NCBI GenBank assembly: GCA_030765805.1
Contig: JAVCDH010000090.1
Coordinates: forward strand, 1 to 35,132
From: Candidatus Euphemobacter frigidus
GTDB lineage: Bacteria > Auribacterota > Erginobacteria > Erginobacterales > Erginobacteraceae
Reading direction: 5' to 3'
DNA length: 35,132 nt
Position 1 is the first letter of the stretch. Every line of letters begins with the position of its first letter. Below the pieces are notes generated by a model that did no database searches, had not been told where the DNA came from, and worked only from the letters and a program-made list of their open reading frames with translations. Shown here piece by piece: positions 1 through 9,065 of this stretch. The position numbers and the translations under genes are program-made.

Positions 1-677
1 TTAGCAACCGATTCGGCGGATAAGCGCCCCAATGACCGGTTGATAAACACCGGATCTCTATCCGCCTTCTCCGGAGAGTGTTTCAGATAATCACGAAGCG
101 CCCGAAGGGCGTAACTCCCGAGGAGGCAGAGGCGCTCCTTCTTTCCTTTTTCCCGCACCTTCACCACCTCTCCGATCAGGTCGATATCTCTCCGGTTCAT
201 GGAGACCAGAGCTCCCACCCGCATCCCCGTGCTGTAGAGGGTCTCCAGAATGGCCCGGTCTCTCAAACCCAGCAACGTGTTCCGGTCCGGGGCGTCCAAG
301 AGGGACTTGATCTCTTCCTGAATCAGAAAAGTGGGGAGTTTTTTATCCTGCCGTGGGAGCCAAACCTGGCGAGCCGGGTTGATCTCCAGGACACCTTCTC
401 GGCGCAGAAACCGGAAGAAGGAACGGAGGGTTGATATCTTCCGGGAGAGGGAGCGCTTGCCGATCCCGGTCTGTTGCAGAAATGCCATATACCCCCGGAG
501 GGTAAGACGATCGATCTTCTTTATTCCGATCGTGCCGGCGGTCTCCTGCGACTCCAGAAAGCCCTGAAACTGCCGGAGGTCCGACCGGTAATTACGGAGC
601 GTATGGGGGGAGGCATTCCGTTCCAGCCGCAGATACCGCATGAAGGCGTCGATGTATGACTCAAAATTAGTCGGCAC
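1..677 (-). CDS. Tyrosine recombinase XerC/XerD family, C-terminus cut off by window edge
   Basis: Site-specific recombinase of the phage-integrase family. Its relatives resolve chromosome dimers at dif in the cytoplasm. The 225 visible residues hold the SAM-like core-binding domain (about 1-95, with an SPHTLRNYRSDL-type helix near residue 23) and the first half of the catalytic domain. The first catalytic Arg is R153 in LYSTGMRVGAL. The beta-hairpin with the catalytic Lys is REKGKKERLCLLG (about 175-187). The HxxR box, the His/Trp and the nucleophilic Tyr would lie left of position 1 and cannot be checked. I use the GTG at 675-677 because an in-frame stop lies four codons upstream and no other start codon lies between; a GGTAGGTAG stretch precedes it. 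The gene begins 9 bp after the dprA stop, so they are probably co-transcribed. XerC versus XerD, or a mobile-element recombinase, cannot be decided from this part; dprA linkage favours a housekeeping Xer. Confidence 0.9.
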   Translation of the reverse strand, partial: MPTNFESYIDAFMRYLRLERNASPHTLRNYRSDLRQFQGFLESQETAGTIGIKKIDRLTLRGYMAFLQQTGIGKRSLSRKISTLRSFFRFLRREGVLEINPARQVWLPRQDKKLPTFLIQEEIKSLLDAPDRNTLLGLRDRAILETLYSTGMRVGALVSMNRRDIDLIGEVVKVREKGKKERLCLLGSYALRALRDYLKHSPEKADRDPVFINRSLGRLSAESVA

Positions 678-686
678 AAGAACTAC

Positions 687-1793
687 CTACCGGTTTAAAT
701 TTCTGATAAATATCTTTCCCGGCAACCGCTTGATCAACCGCTTGAGCTCCAGGGAGATCAGGGCCGAGGAGATGACCGGTGATGAGAGCCCGGTCTCCGA
801 GAGTATCCGCTCCATCCCCGTCTCTTCTTCCGAGAGGAGGCTATAGACCAGTTGCTCCTCGGAAGAGAGATTTTTTAACAGACCCTCCACCGGGCGGTCC
901 GGAGCGGTGGGAGTGGTCCGGGGGAAGAGATACTCAAACTCTTCCAGAATATCGTCAATACCACTCACCATCTTGGCCCCATCCCGGATCAGGGCATTGG
1001 TTCCCCGGGCGGAGAAGCTGTCGATCCGCCCCGGGATCGCCATTACCGGCCGGCCCTGATCCATGGCCAACCGGGCCGTAATCAGGGCCCCGCTTCTCTG
1101 TGCCGCCTCCACCACCAGAACCCCCATTGAGAGGCCGCTCACCACCCGGTTTCTAAGGGGGAAGTTCTGCCGGTCCGGAACCGCCCGAAGGGGGAATTCA
1201 GAGATTACCGCCCCGGAGGCAGCAATTTCCCGGGCTAATCTCACGTTCTCCGGGGGATAGATATTGCCCAATCCGCTCCCGAGAACCGCGATCGTTCTGC
1301 CCCCGGCTGCCAGCGCCCCCCGATGGGCCCGGGAATCGATCCCGCGGGCCATTCCGCTCACCACCGTAAAACCGCGGGCGGCCAGTTGATGGGAGATATT
1401 TTGCGCTGTCTGCAGCCCGTAATGCGACGCGCGCCGGGAGCCAACGACGGCCAGGGCCGGTTTATCCTCCGGGATCAGGTTCCCCCGTATATAAAGCACG
1501 ATCGGCGGGTCGTAAATCTCTTTCAGATTTTCAGGATAACCGGGATCAAAGACCGTCAGAATATTGATATTTAATTTTTTTATCAGCCGAAACTCTTCCC
1601 GGTACTCCAGTTCCTCCCAGCGGTTGATGGACCGCGCCAGGTGAGGACCGATCCCAACAACCCTTTCCAGAGAGGACGTCGGCTGTTTGATGATCTCTCC
1701 GGCCGAGCCGAAATGCTCCATCAGACTTCGAATCCTGATCGAGCCCAATCCCCGAACCAGATTCAGGATAATAAGATGCTCTTGTTCGTGCAT
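687..1793 (-). CDS. dprA: DNA processing protein DprA/Smf
   Basis: DprA binds incoming single-stranded DNA and loads RecA during natural transformation; in non-competent bacteria its role is less clear. The 368 residues show the full family layout. An N-terminal helix-hairpin-helix region (about 8-60) is followed by the Rossmann-like DprA fold: AVVGSRRAS at 115-123, SGMARGIDSRAH at 146-157, LGSGLGNIYPPEN at 171-183, and the long SEFP...RNRVVSGLS and GALITARLA segments at 198-243. A C-terminal winged helix (about 305-365) ends the protein. Nothing is truncated. No good Shine-Dalgarno sequence precedes the ATG at 1793. The xer gene follows 9 bp downstream. Identification is very safe; whether the cell is competent cannot be told, because no com genes are in the window. 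Confidence 0.97.
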   Translation of the reverse strand: MHEQEHLIILNLVRGLGSIRIRSLMEHFGSAGEIIKQPTSSLERVVGIGPHLARSINRWEELEYREEFRLIKKLNINILTVFDPGYPENLKEIYDPPIVLYIRGNLIPEDKPALAVVGSRRASHYGLQTAQNISHQLAARGFTVVSGMARGIDSRAHRGALAAGGRTIAVLGSGLGNIYPPENVRLAREIAASGAVISEFPLRAVPDRQNFPLRNRVVSGLSMGVLVVEAAQRSGALITARLAMDQGRPVMAIPGRIDSFSARGTNALIRDGAKMVSGIDDILEEFEYLFPRTTPTAPDRPVEGLLKNLSSEEQLVYSLLSEEETGMERILSETGLSSPVISSALISLELKRLIKRLPGKIFIRNLNR

Positions 1794-1810
1794 AATAAAT
1801 TAGCGTTTCG

Positions 1811-1840
1811 GCTATACAGCATCTTAATATAATGTTTCAA
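1811..1840 (-). promoter_or_regulatory. Candidate sigma70-type promoter of dprA-xer
   Basis: On the minus strand TTGAAA (1835-1840) is separated by 18 bp from TATAGC (1811-1816), 17 bp upstream of the dprA ATG. The match is 5/6 and 4/6 to consensus. It is the only promoter-like pair I see in the 53-bp gap to cstA. Confidence 0.3.
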
Positions 1841-1846
1841 GCATAG

Positions 1847-3673
1847 CTATATCTTCCTCGCCGCTTCTTTACGGGCGGAACGAAACAAGCGGAACAGGAC
1901 AAAGGCTTCCACCAAGAGCCAGAGGGAAAGGATAAAGATAGCGGCCCCGGTAATGATCAGAGGGATGTCCTTGTGCTCCCAGAACTCAATCAATTTAAAG
2001 ATCATAGCGGTCAGGGTAACGGCCAGCATAAATCCCATCGGGAGGATATACGGAATGACGTTTCGCCTGATCTCGAAGAGGTAAACACTGACCGCCAATA
2101 ATCCTAAAGCGGACAGGAGCTGATTGGTGGTCCCGAAGAGTTCCCAGAGTGTCATTCCGGCCGGATGGCCGCCGATCTTCATCAAGGCAAAGTATCCGAT
2201 CGCGACGACACCAATCAGGCTGGAGAGATACCGGTTTTTCAGAGGCTTGATCTTAAAGGTCGAGCCTAAAGCCTCAATATTATACCGCATCAGACGGGTC
2301 CCCGAGTCAAGGGTGGTCATGGCAAAGGATACTACTACAACTGAGATAAGACCGATGGCAAAATCGTACGGAATCCCCAGGCTGGAGATAAAGGTTCCGG
2401 AACCTTCAATGAAGATATTGAGCTTCGGCCCCAGGCTGTTCATCGCGGAAAAATCTCCGTATTGGCTCAACCAAGCGGCCCGGGTCCCGAAGGTAGCCGT
2501 ACAGGTGATAATCACCACTACCGCCAGCAACCCTTCCGCCAGCATCCCGCCATAGCCGATAAATCGCGCGTCACCGATCCGGCCCAGCTGACGGACCGTG
2601 GTGCCGGAAGCCACCAGATTATGGAAGCCGGAGATAGCCCCGCAGGCAATGATAACAAAGAGGAAGGGGAAGAGATGTGGCACACCCGGGACACCCAGAT
2701 GAAGAGGAGGAGCCACCACTTCCGGCCGGATGATAAAGATTCCTATATAGATCAGAATCATGCCAACATAAAGTTCGAATGAGTTGAGATAATCGCGGGG
2801 CTGGAGAAGAAACCAGACCGGAAGCACGGACGCGAAGAAAGCATAGATGAGGAGTAGGTAAATCCAGAGATCTATCGAGCGGAGACGGGCCTGATTGATC
2901 AATCGGATGGATTCTTCATCACCGGCTTTATTAAAAAATTCGGCGACCGGAGCGGGCCGAGAAATATCACTAAGGCGCCCGGTCTCATGCAATTTGACGA
3001 TTCGGTTCCAATCATCGCGGGGAAGAAACCGTTGATAGATAGAAATCGGATGTTGAAGCCCCACCTCAATCATTCCGAACATGAGGATAACACCGATGAT
3101 AGTGGCGATAAACGGGGCGACGTTCCGTTTATACATCATATACCCAACCATCATGGCGATCGGGATTAACGAAAAGATCGGAATTATAGCTATCGGGTGA
3201 AAATCGGTAAAGAGAACCGCGATGAGCAGGGCAAATACCCCCATCGCCAGAGCCAGCAGGAAGAAGATAACCAGCATGAAGAGGGTTCCGGCCCGAAATC
3301 CGATCAGGTCCCGCACCACCTCCCCGATTGGGTGTCCCTCATTACGCAGAGAGATAATCAACGATCCGAAATCATGGACCGCGCCAAGAAATATGGTCCC
3401 GAAGAAGACCCAGAGAAAAGCCGGCAACCATCCCCAGATCACCCCAATGGCCGGTCCCATAATCGGACCAAGCCCGGCAATGGAGACAAAATGATGGCTG
3501 AACAGGATACTTCTCCGGGTGGGAACAAAATCAATGCCGTCTTCCCGCTGCCGTGAGGGCATCTTCTCATCCGGTCGGAGACGAAATATCTTCTCCTGGA
3601 GAAAACGGGCGTAGAGGAAGTAGGCCAGTACAAACCCGACAATCGAGACCAAGGCAAGAAAGAGCGCGCTCAT
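1847..3673 (-). CDS. cstA: Carbon starvation protein A family transporter (peptide/pyruvate)
   Basis: Polytopic inner-membrane transporter of the CstA family, whose studied members take up peptides or pyruvate during carbon limitation. The 608 residues start with a membrane helix (about 3-23). The family signature FVPTRRSILFSHHF at 49-62 follows, then SIAGLGPIMGPAIG at 64-77 and GAVHDFGSL at 98-105. About sixteen further hydrophobic segments follow; the segment near 215-265 is polar and probably an extramembrane loop. Length is in the range of the shorter CstA group. The gene starts 8 bp after the stop of adenine deaminase, so the pair is likely one transcript. No strong Shine-Dalgarno sequence is visible. 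The substrate is inferred from the family; pairing with ade fits scavenging of carbon and nitrogen from biomass. Confidence 0.93.
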   Translation of the reverse strand: MSALFLALVSIVGFVLAYFLYARFLQEKIFRLRPDEKMPSRQREDGIDFVPTRRSILFSHHFVSIAGLGPIMGPAIGVIWGWLPAFLWVFFGTIFLGAVHDFGSLIISLRNEGHPIGEVVRDLIGFRAGTLFMLVIFFLLALAMGVFALLIAVLFTDFHPIAIIPIFSLIPIAMMVGYMMYKRNVAPFIATIIGVILMFGMIEVGLQHPISIYQRFLPRDDWNRIVKLHETGRLSDISRPAPVAEFFNKAGDEESIRLINQARLRSIDLWIYLLLIYAFFASVLPVWFLLQPRDYLNSFELYVGMILIYIGIFIIRPEVVAPPLHLGVPGVPHLFPFLFVIIACGAISGFHNLVASGTTVRQLGRIGDARFIGYGGMLAEGLLAVVVIITCTATFGTRAAWLSQYGDFSAMNSLGPKLNIFIEGSGTFISSLGIPYDFAIGLISVVVVSFAMTTLDSGTRLMRYNIEALGSTFKIKPLKNRYLSSLIGVVAIGYFALMKIGGHPAGMTLWELFGTTNQLLSALGLLAVSVYLFEIRRNVIPYILPMGFMLAVTLTAMIFKLIEFWEHKDIPLIITGAAIFILSLWLLVEAFVLFRLFRSARKEAARKI

Positions 3674-3681
3674 TTGCTATA

Positions 3682-5394
3682 TTAGTTATCCTTGAAAAGG
3701 GGAACAATTTTGAACCGGATGGTATCCACCAACCCCTTATCGGTTATTTTGAGCGCGGGGATAGGAGGGAGCGCCATGAAAGAGAGCGTCATAAAAGGAT
3801 CTTTCAGGGCACACCCCAGTGAATGGGCGGCTTTGTTCAGGCGGATAATAGCGCGGCGGACTTCGGAGAGCGGTTTGGGAGAGATAAGGCCGGCGATGGG
3901 AAGGGGGAGTGCGGCTTTAATCATGTCTTGATCGACCACAACCTGTCCCCCACCAAGACGAACAATCTCAATGACCGCGGTCATCATATCTTCGTCAGTG
4001 GTGCCGACAATGATTATGTTGTGTGAGTCATGGGCAACCGAGGAAGCGATGGCGCCGGAGCGCAGACCAAAGCCCCGCACAAAACCCAGACCAACATTCC
4101 CGGAAGCCGTGTGCCGCTCGATCACGGCGATCTTTAAGATGTCCCGTCGGATGTCGGAGACCGCCCGGCCGTTATTCGACTTCAATGATAGCATCAACTG
4201 CCTGGTGATAAGCTGACCCGGCACCACACCGATCACCCTGGCCTTCCCCTTTTGAGCTTTGACGGAGAGATCATCCATCCCGGCCCAGTTGACATTGATA
4301 GATCCGCGGAGCAGGGGGAGCTCCGGCTCCCAGCCTTTTATAACCATCTTCCCGTTCTTCGCTACCAGTCGCCCGTCCTTAAATACCTGTTCTATCTTGA
4401 ATTCCTTAAAATTATTAAATACCACCAGGTCGGCCTGATAGCCGGGAGCAATCGCGCCCAGATGATCCAGGCCAAAGTAACGGGCCGGATTGAGCGTTCC
4501 CATCCGGACGGCGTCGACCGGATCGATCCCCTCCCCGATCGCAGTCCGGATCAAAAAATCAATATGCCCCTCAGTCAGAAGGTCCCCGGGGTGGCGATCA
4601 TCTGTAGCCAGGAGGCAGCGGCGGTTGGCGGTGGGCGTGCAAAGGGGCAACAGAGCCTTTAAGTTCTTGGCCGCGGTACCTTCCCGGAGCATGATGAACA
4701 TCCCCCGAGCAAGTTTTTCCCGCGCTTCAGAAAGTGTCGAGCACTCGTGGTCGGAGCGCATCCCGGCCGCCACATAGGCGTTGAGATCCTTCCCCGTCAA
4801 CCCGGGTGCGTGCCCGTCGATCGGACGTTCCCCCGCCGCTTTAAGCTTGGCCATAACTTCCGGATCCCGGCTCAGAACCCCGGGGTAGTTCATCATCTCG
4901 GCCAGCCCCAGGACCTGCTCCTCACCCCAGAGAAACGAGAGATCCCGGCTGGTCAGATCAGCCCCCGAGGTCTCAAGATCGCTGGCCGGCACACAGGAAG
5001 AGAGCATGACAAAGACATTGAGCGGGCAGCCGTGGCTGGCATTTATCATATAACGAATCCCGTTGATCCCGAAGACATTGGCGATCTCGTGGGGATCGAT
5101 GATGACCGTGGTCGTGCCGCGGGGGACAACGGCCCGGGCGTATTCGGGGACGGTAACCATGCTGGACTCGATATGGACATGGGCGTCCATAAAACCGGGT
5201 GCCAGGTAAGCTCCCTTCAGATCGATGGTCTTTTTGGTCCGGTAATCACCGATCCCCACCACGACCTCTCCGGCAATGGCGACCGATGTCTTCTCAATCT
5301 GTCCGGAGAAAACATTGACCAACCGGCAGTTTTTCAGGAGGAGATCGGCTTTCTTTTCTCCCCGGGCCAACGCAATCTTCTTTTCTAAATCCAT
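3682..5394 (-). CDS. ade: Adenine deaminase
   Basis: Amidohydrolase-superfamily enzyme that converts adenine to hypoxanthine and ammonia in the cytoplasm. The 570 residues are typical for the Ade/AdeC family. An N-terminal beta domain (1-65) is followed by the metal-binding HVHIES motif at 72-77, the PHEIANVFG segment at 101-109, the DGHAPGL motif at 193-199, SDHE at 214-217 and ATDDRHPGD at 263-271. The C-terminal adenine-deaminase-specific domain contains GTTDEDM and GGGQVVV. All expected metal and substrate residues that I can place are present. It heads a two-gene unit with cstA. The ATG at 5394 lacks a clear Shine-Dalgarno sequence. With the phosphorylase at 10.5 kb it suggests purine salvage or catabolism: adenine released there could be deaminated here. 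Confidence 0.96.
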   Translation of the reverse strand: MDLEKKIALARGEKKADLLLKNCRLVNVFSGQIEKTSVAIAGEVVVGIGDYRTKKTIDLKGAYLAPGFMDAHVHIESSMVTVPEYARAVVPRGTTTVIIDPHEIANVFGINGIRYMINASHGCPLNVFVMLSSCVPASDLETSGADLTSRDLSFLWGEEQVLGLAEMMNYPGVLSRDPEVMAKLKAAGERPIDGHAPGLTGKDLNAYVAAGMRSDHECSTLSEAREKLARGMFIMLREGTAAKNLKALLPLCTPTANRRCLLATDDRHPGDLLTEGHIDFLIRTAIGEGIDPVDAVRMGTLNPARYFGLDHLGAIAPGYQADLVVFNNFKEFKIEQVFKDGRLVAKNGKMVIKGWEPELPLLRGSINVNWAGMDDLSVKAQKGKARVIGVVPGQLITRQLMLSLKSNNGRAVSDIRRDILKIAVIERHTASGNVGLGFVRGFGLRSGAIASSVAHDSHNIIIVGTTDEDMMTAVIEIVRLGGGQVVVDQDMIKAALPLPIAGLISPKPLSEVRRAIIRLNKAAHSLGCALKDPFMTLSFMALPPIPALKITDKGLVDTIRFKIVPLFKDN

Positions 5395-5445
5395 TTGTAA
5401 GTTATCTTCTGCGGCGCTAAGTTACTGCTGCTGAATTAAAATAAC

Positions 5446-5527
5446 TGTAGTGACAGAGCTCGCTCTGCTCCACGTCGAGCAAGCTCGACCACTACAATAT
5501 TTGTAGTCGCCCCGCCAAAGGTGGGGC
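5446..5527. repeat. Composite palindromic intergenic repeat
   Basis: The 167-bp gap between the barrel gene and ade holds a palindromic unit. TGTAGTG at 5446-5452 is matched by CACTACA at 5490-5496. Inside are a CAGAG/CTCTG hairpin and a perfect GTCGAGC-aa-GCTCGAC hairpin (5474-5489). A second unit, TGTAGTCGCCCCGCC, begins at 5502 and folds as GCCCCGCC-aaa-GGTGGGGC (5509-5527). The second hairpin has no T-tract, so it is probably a dispersed repeat rather than a terminator. The rest of the gap (5395-5445, 5528-5561) shows nothing else. Confidence 0.7.
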
Positions 5528-5561
5528 TAAGTTCTAAACTTAATATAAAAATTTTTGACGT

Positions 5562-6323
5562 TTAAAAGACCAAGCCGAACTTGCAGCCGTAGTAGTTGCT
5601 GGCGTTCTCCGGTTCCATAGAACCATCCTTGACATCGGATTTCTGGATCTTCCAATATTCACCAAAGATCTCCAACTTCAACCCTATCTTATCGTTAATA
5701 TCATAACGGATATAAGGGGTAAAGCGAAACCCATAGCCGTTTTGCCCGGTAAATTTAGTATCGCCACTTTTGTTATAGCCATAGAACATCCAGTCAAACT
5801 CACTTTTTAACCCGATCTTCCATTGTTTGTTACTTGAAACAGGGAGAGAAAGATCCAATCCCAGGGGCAGATAGACATAAGTTTGGTCGCGTTTATAACC
5901 TCCCGGACCTGGTAAATCATTCAGGTCATTACTGAGAAAGCGATAACCAAAACCACTGTAAGGCATAATGCAAACTCCATCTTCATCTATCATAAAGCCC
6001 GCAATACCTCGAAAATTATAGATAAAATTGGATGTGTCTCCCTTAAGGGAACCACCCCCCTGGTATCCCCCATCATACTCCACATCACCGCCGACCATCG
6101 ACATATAGAACTGAAAGTACCAGGGCCGGGCGGCCAGAACCGCGATCGATCCATAAATACCGCCCTGGACGCCGTCTTCCCGCATAAAGTGGGACTCCCT
6201 ATAATGAAAATCTCCGATTTCCAGGCCGGCCTCCATCTCAACATTCTCGATTATCCCGGCGGCGGCGATCGAACCGATCGCCAGGCCACATAAGATAACC
6301 GCCATAGATACTGTCTTTCTCAT
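5562..6323 (-). CDS. Outer-membrane beta-barrel protein, unknown function
   Basis: Small predicted outer-membrane barrel of 253 residues. The start is the ATG at 6323, not the in-frame ATG at 6341: a GAAGGAGAAGGAAA Shine-Dalgarno stretch lies just before 6323 and none before 6341. A Sec signal peptide (MRKTVSMAVILCGLAIGSIA, cleavage near AAA at 20-22) leads a chain rich in alternating aromatic and hydrophobic residues, typical of amphipathic strands (for example WYFQFYMSM, GFRFTPYIRYDI, KIGLKLEIFGEYW). The chain ends in ...GLVF; a terminal Phe is the usual BAM recognition signal. No enzymatic motif is seen. I do not recognise the family; a porin-like or structural barrel is likely. It is flanked by a repeat on one side and the CorC-like gene on the other and is probably monocistronic. 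Confidence 0.75.
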   Translation of the reverse strand: MRKTVSMAVILCGLAIGSIAAAGIIENVEMEAGLEIGDFHYRESHFMREDGVQGGIYGSIAVLAARPWYFQFYMSMVGGDVEYDGGYQGGGSLKGDTSNFIYNFRGIAGFMIDEDGVCIMPYSGFGYRFLSNDLNDLPGPGGYKRDQTYVYLPLGLDLSLPVSSNKQWKIGLKSEFDWMFYGYNKSGDTKFTGQNGYGFRFTPYIRYDINDKIGLKLEIFGEYWKIQKSDVKDGSMEPENASNYYGCKFGLVF

Positions 6324-6369
6324 TTTCCTTCTCCTTCTCATTACTATTATGTATTCATATCAGGTTTGA

Positions 6370-7668
6370 TCAGTATTCCGCTCCGCTATCACCTCCTTTT
6401 TCAATCTTGTTTCTTCTCTCTTCAACTGCCGGGCCGGTGATCTCCAACCGGACCACCCGGCGATCGGTTGCCTGGGTGATCGTAAAGAGATGATCGCCAT
6501 AGTTGATCTTCTCTCCGGCAGACGGGATCTTGCCCAGCAGATCGATTAAAAAACCGGCGATCGTCTCCTCCTCTTTGTCTTCCGGGAGGTCAAGGTTCAA
6601 AATATCGTTCAGTTCATCCAGTCTCATCCGCCCGGAGACCTCCGCCGCGTTTCCTTTCATCCTGAACAGTGAAACCTCATCCAAATCATACTCGTCACGG
6701 ATCTCCCCCACGATCTCCTCGATGATGTTCTCCAGGGTCGCGATCCCCGCTACTCCACCATACTCATCAACCACAATCGCCATATTTACATCATTGTTAC
6801 GTAACTCTTCCAGAAGTTCATCCAGGGGCTTGCTCTCGGGAACAATATATGGCTCCCGGATCAGGGTAGCGATATTATGGTTGCCCGGAGTCATCAACAG
6901 GTCGGTGACCTGGACGGTGCCGATGATCTTATCCACCCGTTCCCGATAGATAGGGATCCTGGTATGCCCGCTCTCGCTGATTATCCTCCGGATATTATCC
7001 ACGGTTGAATCCTCGGGCGCGACGGTAACGTCGATCAGAGGCAACATAATTTCAGAGACTTCGGTCTCGCCAAAGTCGAAGACCCGGGCAATCATCTTCT
7101 CTTCATCTTCCGTCAGGACCCCTTGTTTCCTCCCTTCTTCCATCAGCAGGCGGATATCATCCACCGAGGTAAAGAGCTTGCTCTTCGCCGGGGATATTCC
7201 GAGAAGCCCCAGGAAGCGCCGGGAGAGCCAGGAGACAACCTGGACCAGGGGATAGAAAAGGTAATAGAACACCTGGAGGGGGAAGCTCAAGAGAAGGCTG
7301 ACCCGGGTTGCGCGGGGGCGGACAAGATTCTTGGGAATAATCTCGGCAAAGATCAGAATCAACGGCAGCATAATGACGGCGGCCAGGAATGCCCCCCGAT
7401 CTTCGAGCTGAAAACGATAGGAGAGAAGATAGGACGCTATGGTCGCACCGAGGACCAAGAAGAGGTTGACCCCCACAAGGGTGGTGGAGAGAAATTTTTC
7501 CGGGGCTTCCAGCAAGGCCTGGATCACCTGGGCCCGGCGACTCCCGGAGTCGGCCAGGTGACGAACGCGAAGCCGATTGGCGGAGACAAGTGCCATCTCC
7601 GAAGCACAGAAGAACGCCTGTAAAAGCAGACACCCGACAATAATGATAAGACAGACTCCGATAGTCAT
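6370..7668 (-). CDS. HlyC/CorC family membrane protein (DUF21-CBS-CorC_HlyC), second of pair
   Basis: Inner-membrane protein of the CorC/MpfA/CNNM type, associated with Mg2+ or other cation efflux and stress tolerance. The 432 residues begin with a DUF21 transmembrane domain (about 1-180; FFCASEMALVSANRLRVRHL is the signature near 19-38, and IFAEIIPKNL sits at the third helix). A tandem CBS pair follows (about 195-325, with TEVSEIMLPL, GHTRIPIYRE and VVDEYGGVAGIATLENIIEEIVGEI) and a CorC_HlyC transporter-associated domain ends it (about 340-415). Its ATG overlaps the stop of the preceding homologue by 4 bp (ATGA type), which implies translational coupling. The two are paralogues and could form a heteromer. 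The exact transported ion is not known. Confidence 0.9.
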   Translation of the reverse strand: MTIGVCLIIIVGCLLLQAFFCASEMALVSANRLRVRHLADSGSRRAQVIQALLEAPEKFLSTTLVGVNLFLVLGATIASYLLSYRFQLEDRGAFLAAVIMLPLILIFAEIIPKNLVRPRATRVSLLLSFPLQVFYYLFYPLVQVVSWLSRRFLGLLGISPAKSKLFTSVDDIRLLMEEGRKQGVLTEDEEKMIARVFDFGETEVSEIMLPLIDVTVAPEDSTVDNIRRIISESGHTRIPIYRERVDKIIGTVQVTDLLMTPGNHNIATLIREPYIVPESKPLDELLEELRNNDVNMAIVVDEYGGVAGIATLENIIEEIVGEIRDEYDLDEVSLFRMKGNAAEVSGRMRLDELNDILNLDLPEDKEEETIAGFLIDLLGKIPSAGEKINYGDHLFTITQATDRRVVRLEITGPAVEERRNKIEKGGDSGAEY

Positions 7669-8960
7669 GATCTATCCAGGGGACGAATCCCGGCCTCCTT
7701 CCCGATTCCCTTCCGGCTTATCAAAACCTGTCCGATCCGGCGCCCCTTTAAGTTAACCACCTTAAACCAGAGGCTCCCTTCCTGATAGGTTTCACCGGGC
7801 TGGGGAATATGTCCGAGCTTTTCACAGAGATACCCTCCCAGGGTCACATTCTTATCTCCGGTCAAGTCAAGATCAAACTCATCATTTACATAATCCAGTT
7901 CCATCCGGCCCCGGAGCTGAATGGTATCCTCATTCAATATCTCGAAGTCCGGAGGGGCTTCTCCCCGTTCTCTGATCTCGCCCACTATCTCCTCGATCAG
8001 GTCATCCAGGGTAATCAATCCTGAGATTCCCCCATACTCATCCACCACCAGGGCGATGTGGATCTTTCTCGCCAGAAACTCCTTGAGCAATCGGGAGGCC
8101 TTCATGATCTCGGGGACAAAGTATGGTTTGCGGAGACAATCCCCCAGGGCAATCCGTTCCACCCTCCGGGCCAGGGTCATGACCAGATCTTTGGGATAAA
8201 AAATGCCGATCACGTTCTCCACCTTGCCGGAATAGATCGGGATCCGGGAATATTCCTTTTCCTTGATCACGGCGGCTATCTCTTCCAGGGGCGTATCGAC
8301 CTCAAATGAAACAATCTCATTGCGAGGGGTCATCAACTGCCGAATACTTTTATCCCCAAGATTGAATATCTCCGTGATCATTTCTTTTTCCTCCCCGTTC
8401 AGGGTCCCCTCCCGGGATCCCAGGTGGAGAGCGGTCGTTAATTCTTCCCTGGTCAGTGGTGTATCCGGAGAAGGTTTCTTCTTCTCGAAGAGGGAGATAA
8501 CCCGGTCGCTGGTAAAATGCACCACGGTTCTGATCGGCGCCACCACTTTTTCCAAAATGGAGATCGCCGGCGCCACAGCCAGGGAAAAGCTCTCGGCCCG
8601 GTTGATGGCCAGTATCTTCGGGGCCACTTCGCCCAGAATCAGGATGAGAAAGGTCATCACGATAGTGGAGAAAACCCAGGCCAGGGAACTAAGCGGTCCG
8701 GAAGAGAAGATACCGGCGGAGGCACGTTCGGCGATAGTGGAAGAGAGTATATTGACCAGCATGTTCCCCACCACGATCGAGACCAGAAGGCGACGGGGGT
8801 TGCCGAGCAAACGGGAGATAATAAGCCCGCGCTCCGGCTTGATGTGCTTCAACTTCTCAACCGCCAAATGATTGAGAGAGAAGAGTGCCGTCTCCGATCC
8901 GGAGAAGAAGGCGGAAAATCCGAGCAAAATCACCAGAAATAATAAGAGCATTACTATCAT
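7665..8960 (-). CDS. HlyC/CorC family membrane protein (DUF21-CBS-CorC_HlyC), first of pair
   Basis: Paralogue of the downstream gene with the same order of parts: DUF21 membrane domain (signature FFSGSETALFSLNHLAVEKL close to the N-terminus, LILGEVAPKILA further in), a CBS pair (IRQLMTPRNE, YSRIPIYSGK, VVDEYGGISGLITLDDLIEEIVGEI) and a C-terminal CorC_HlyC domain. I place the start at the ATG at 8960 (MIVMLLLFLV, 431 residues) because the frame upstream encodes 85 non-conserved, non-hydrophobic residues, and the DUF21 domain begins with this first helix. A second ATG at 8951 is possible. No clear Shine-Dalgarno sequence is seen. The gene diverges from the J-domain gene; the about 105-bp gap must hold both promoters. 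Ion specificity is unknown. Confidence 0.9.
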   Translation of the reverse strand: MIVMLLLFLVILLGFSAFFSGSETALFSLNHLAVEKLKHIKPERGLIISRLLGNPRRLLVSIVVGNMLVNILSSTIAERASAGIFSSGPLSSLAWVFSTIVMTFLILILGEVAPKILAINRAESFSLAVAPAISILEKVVAPIRTVVHFTSDRVISLFEKKKPSPDTPLTREELTTALHLGSREGTLNGEEKEMITEIFNLGDKSIRQLMTPRNEIVSFEVDTPLEEIAAVIKEKEYSRIPIYSGKVENVIGIFYPKDLVMTLARRVERIALGDCLRKPYFVPEIMKASRLLKEFLARKIHIALVVDEYGGISGLITLDDLIEEIVGEIRERGEAPPDFEILNEDTIQLRGRMELDYVNDEFDLDLTGDKNVTLGGYLCEKLGHIPQPGETYQEGSLWFKVVNLKGRRIGQVLISRKGIGKEAGIRPLDRS

Positions 8961-9017
8961 TGTTAGAGATTTAAATATATCATATCCATGGTTTGAGGGA
9001 AAGAAAATTTCCGGAGT

Positions 9018-9046
9018 TTTACTTGCTCCCAATTTTATGGTATTAT
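9018..9046 (+). promoter_or_regulatory. Candidate promoter of the J-domain gene
   Basis: TTTACT (9018-9023) and TATTAT (9041-9046) are 17 bp apart, matching 4/6 and 5/6 of the sigma70 consensus. Transcription from here would start near 9053. That would leave out the in-frame ATG at 9045 and supports the ATG at 9066 as the true start. Confidence 0.35.
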
Positions 9047-9065
9047 GCCGGCGGTATTTTGTTTC

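Noticed and set aside
4747-5388. 213-residue plus-strand frame
   Set aside because: Antisense shadow of adenine deaminase.
5509-5527. Rho-independent terminator after the barrel gene
   Set aside because: The hairpin is GC-rich but no T-tract follows, and it belongs to a repeat unit.
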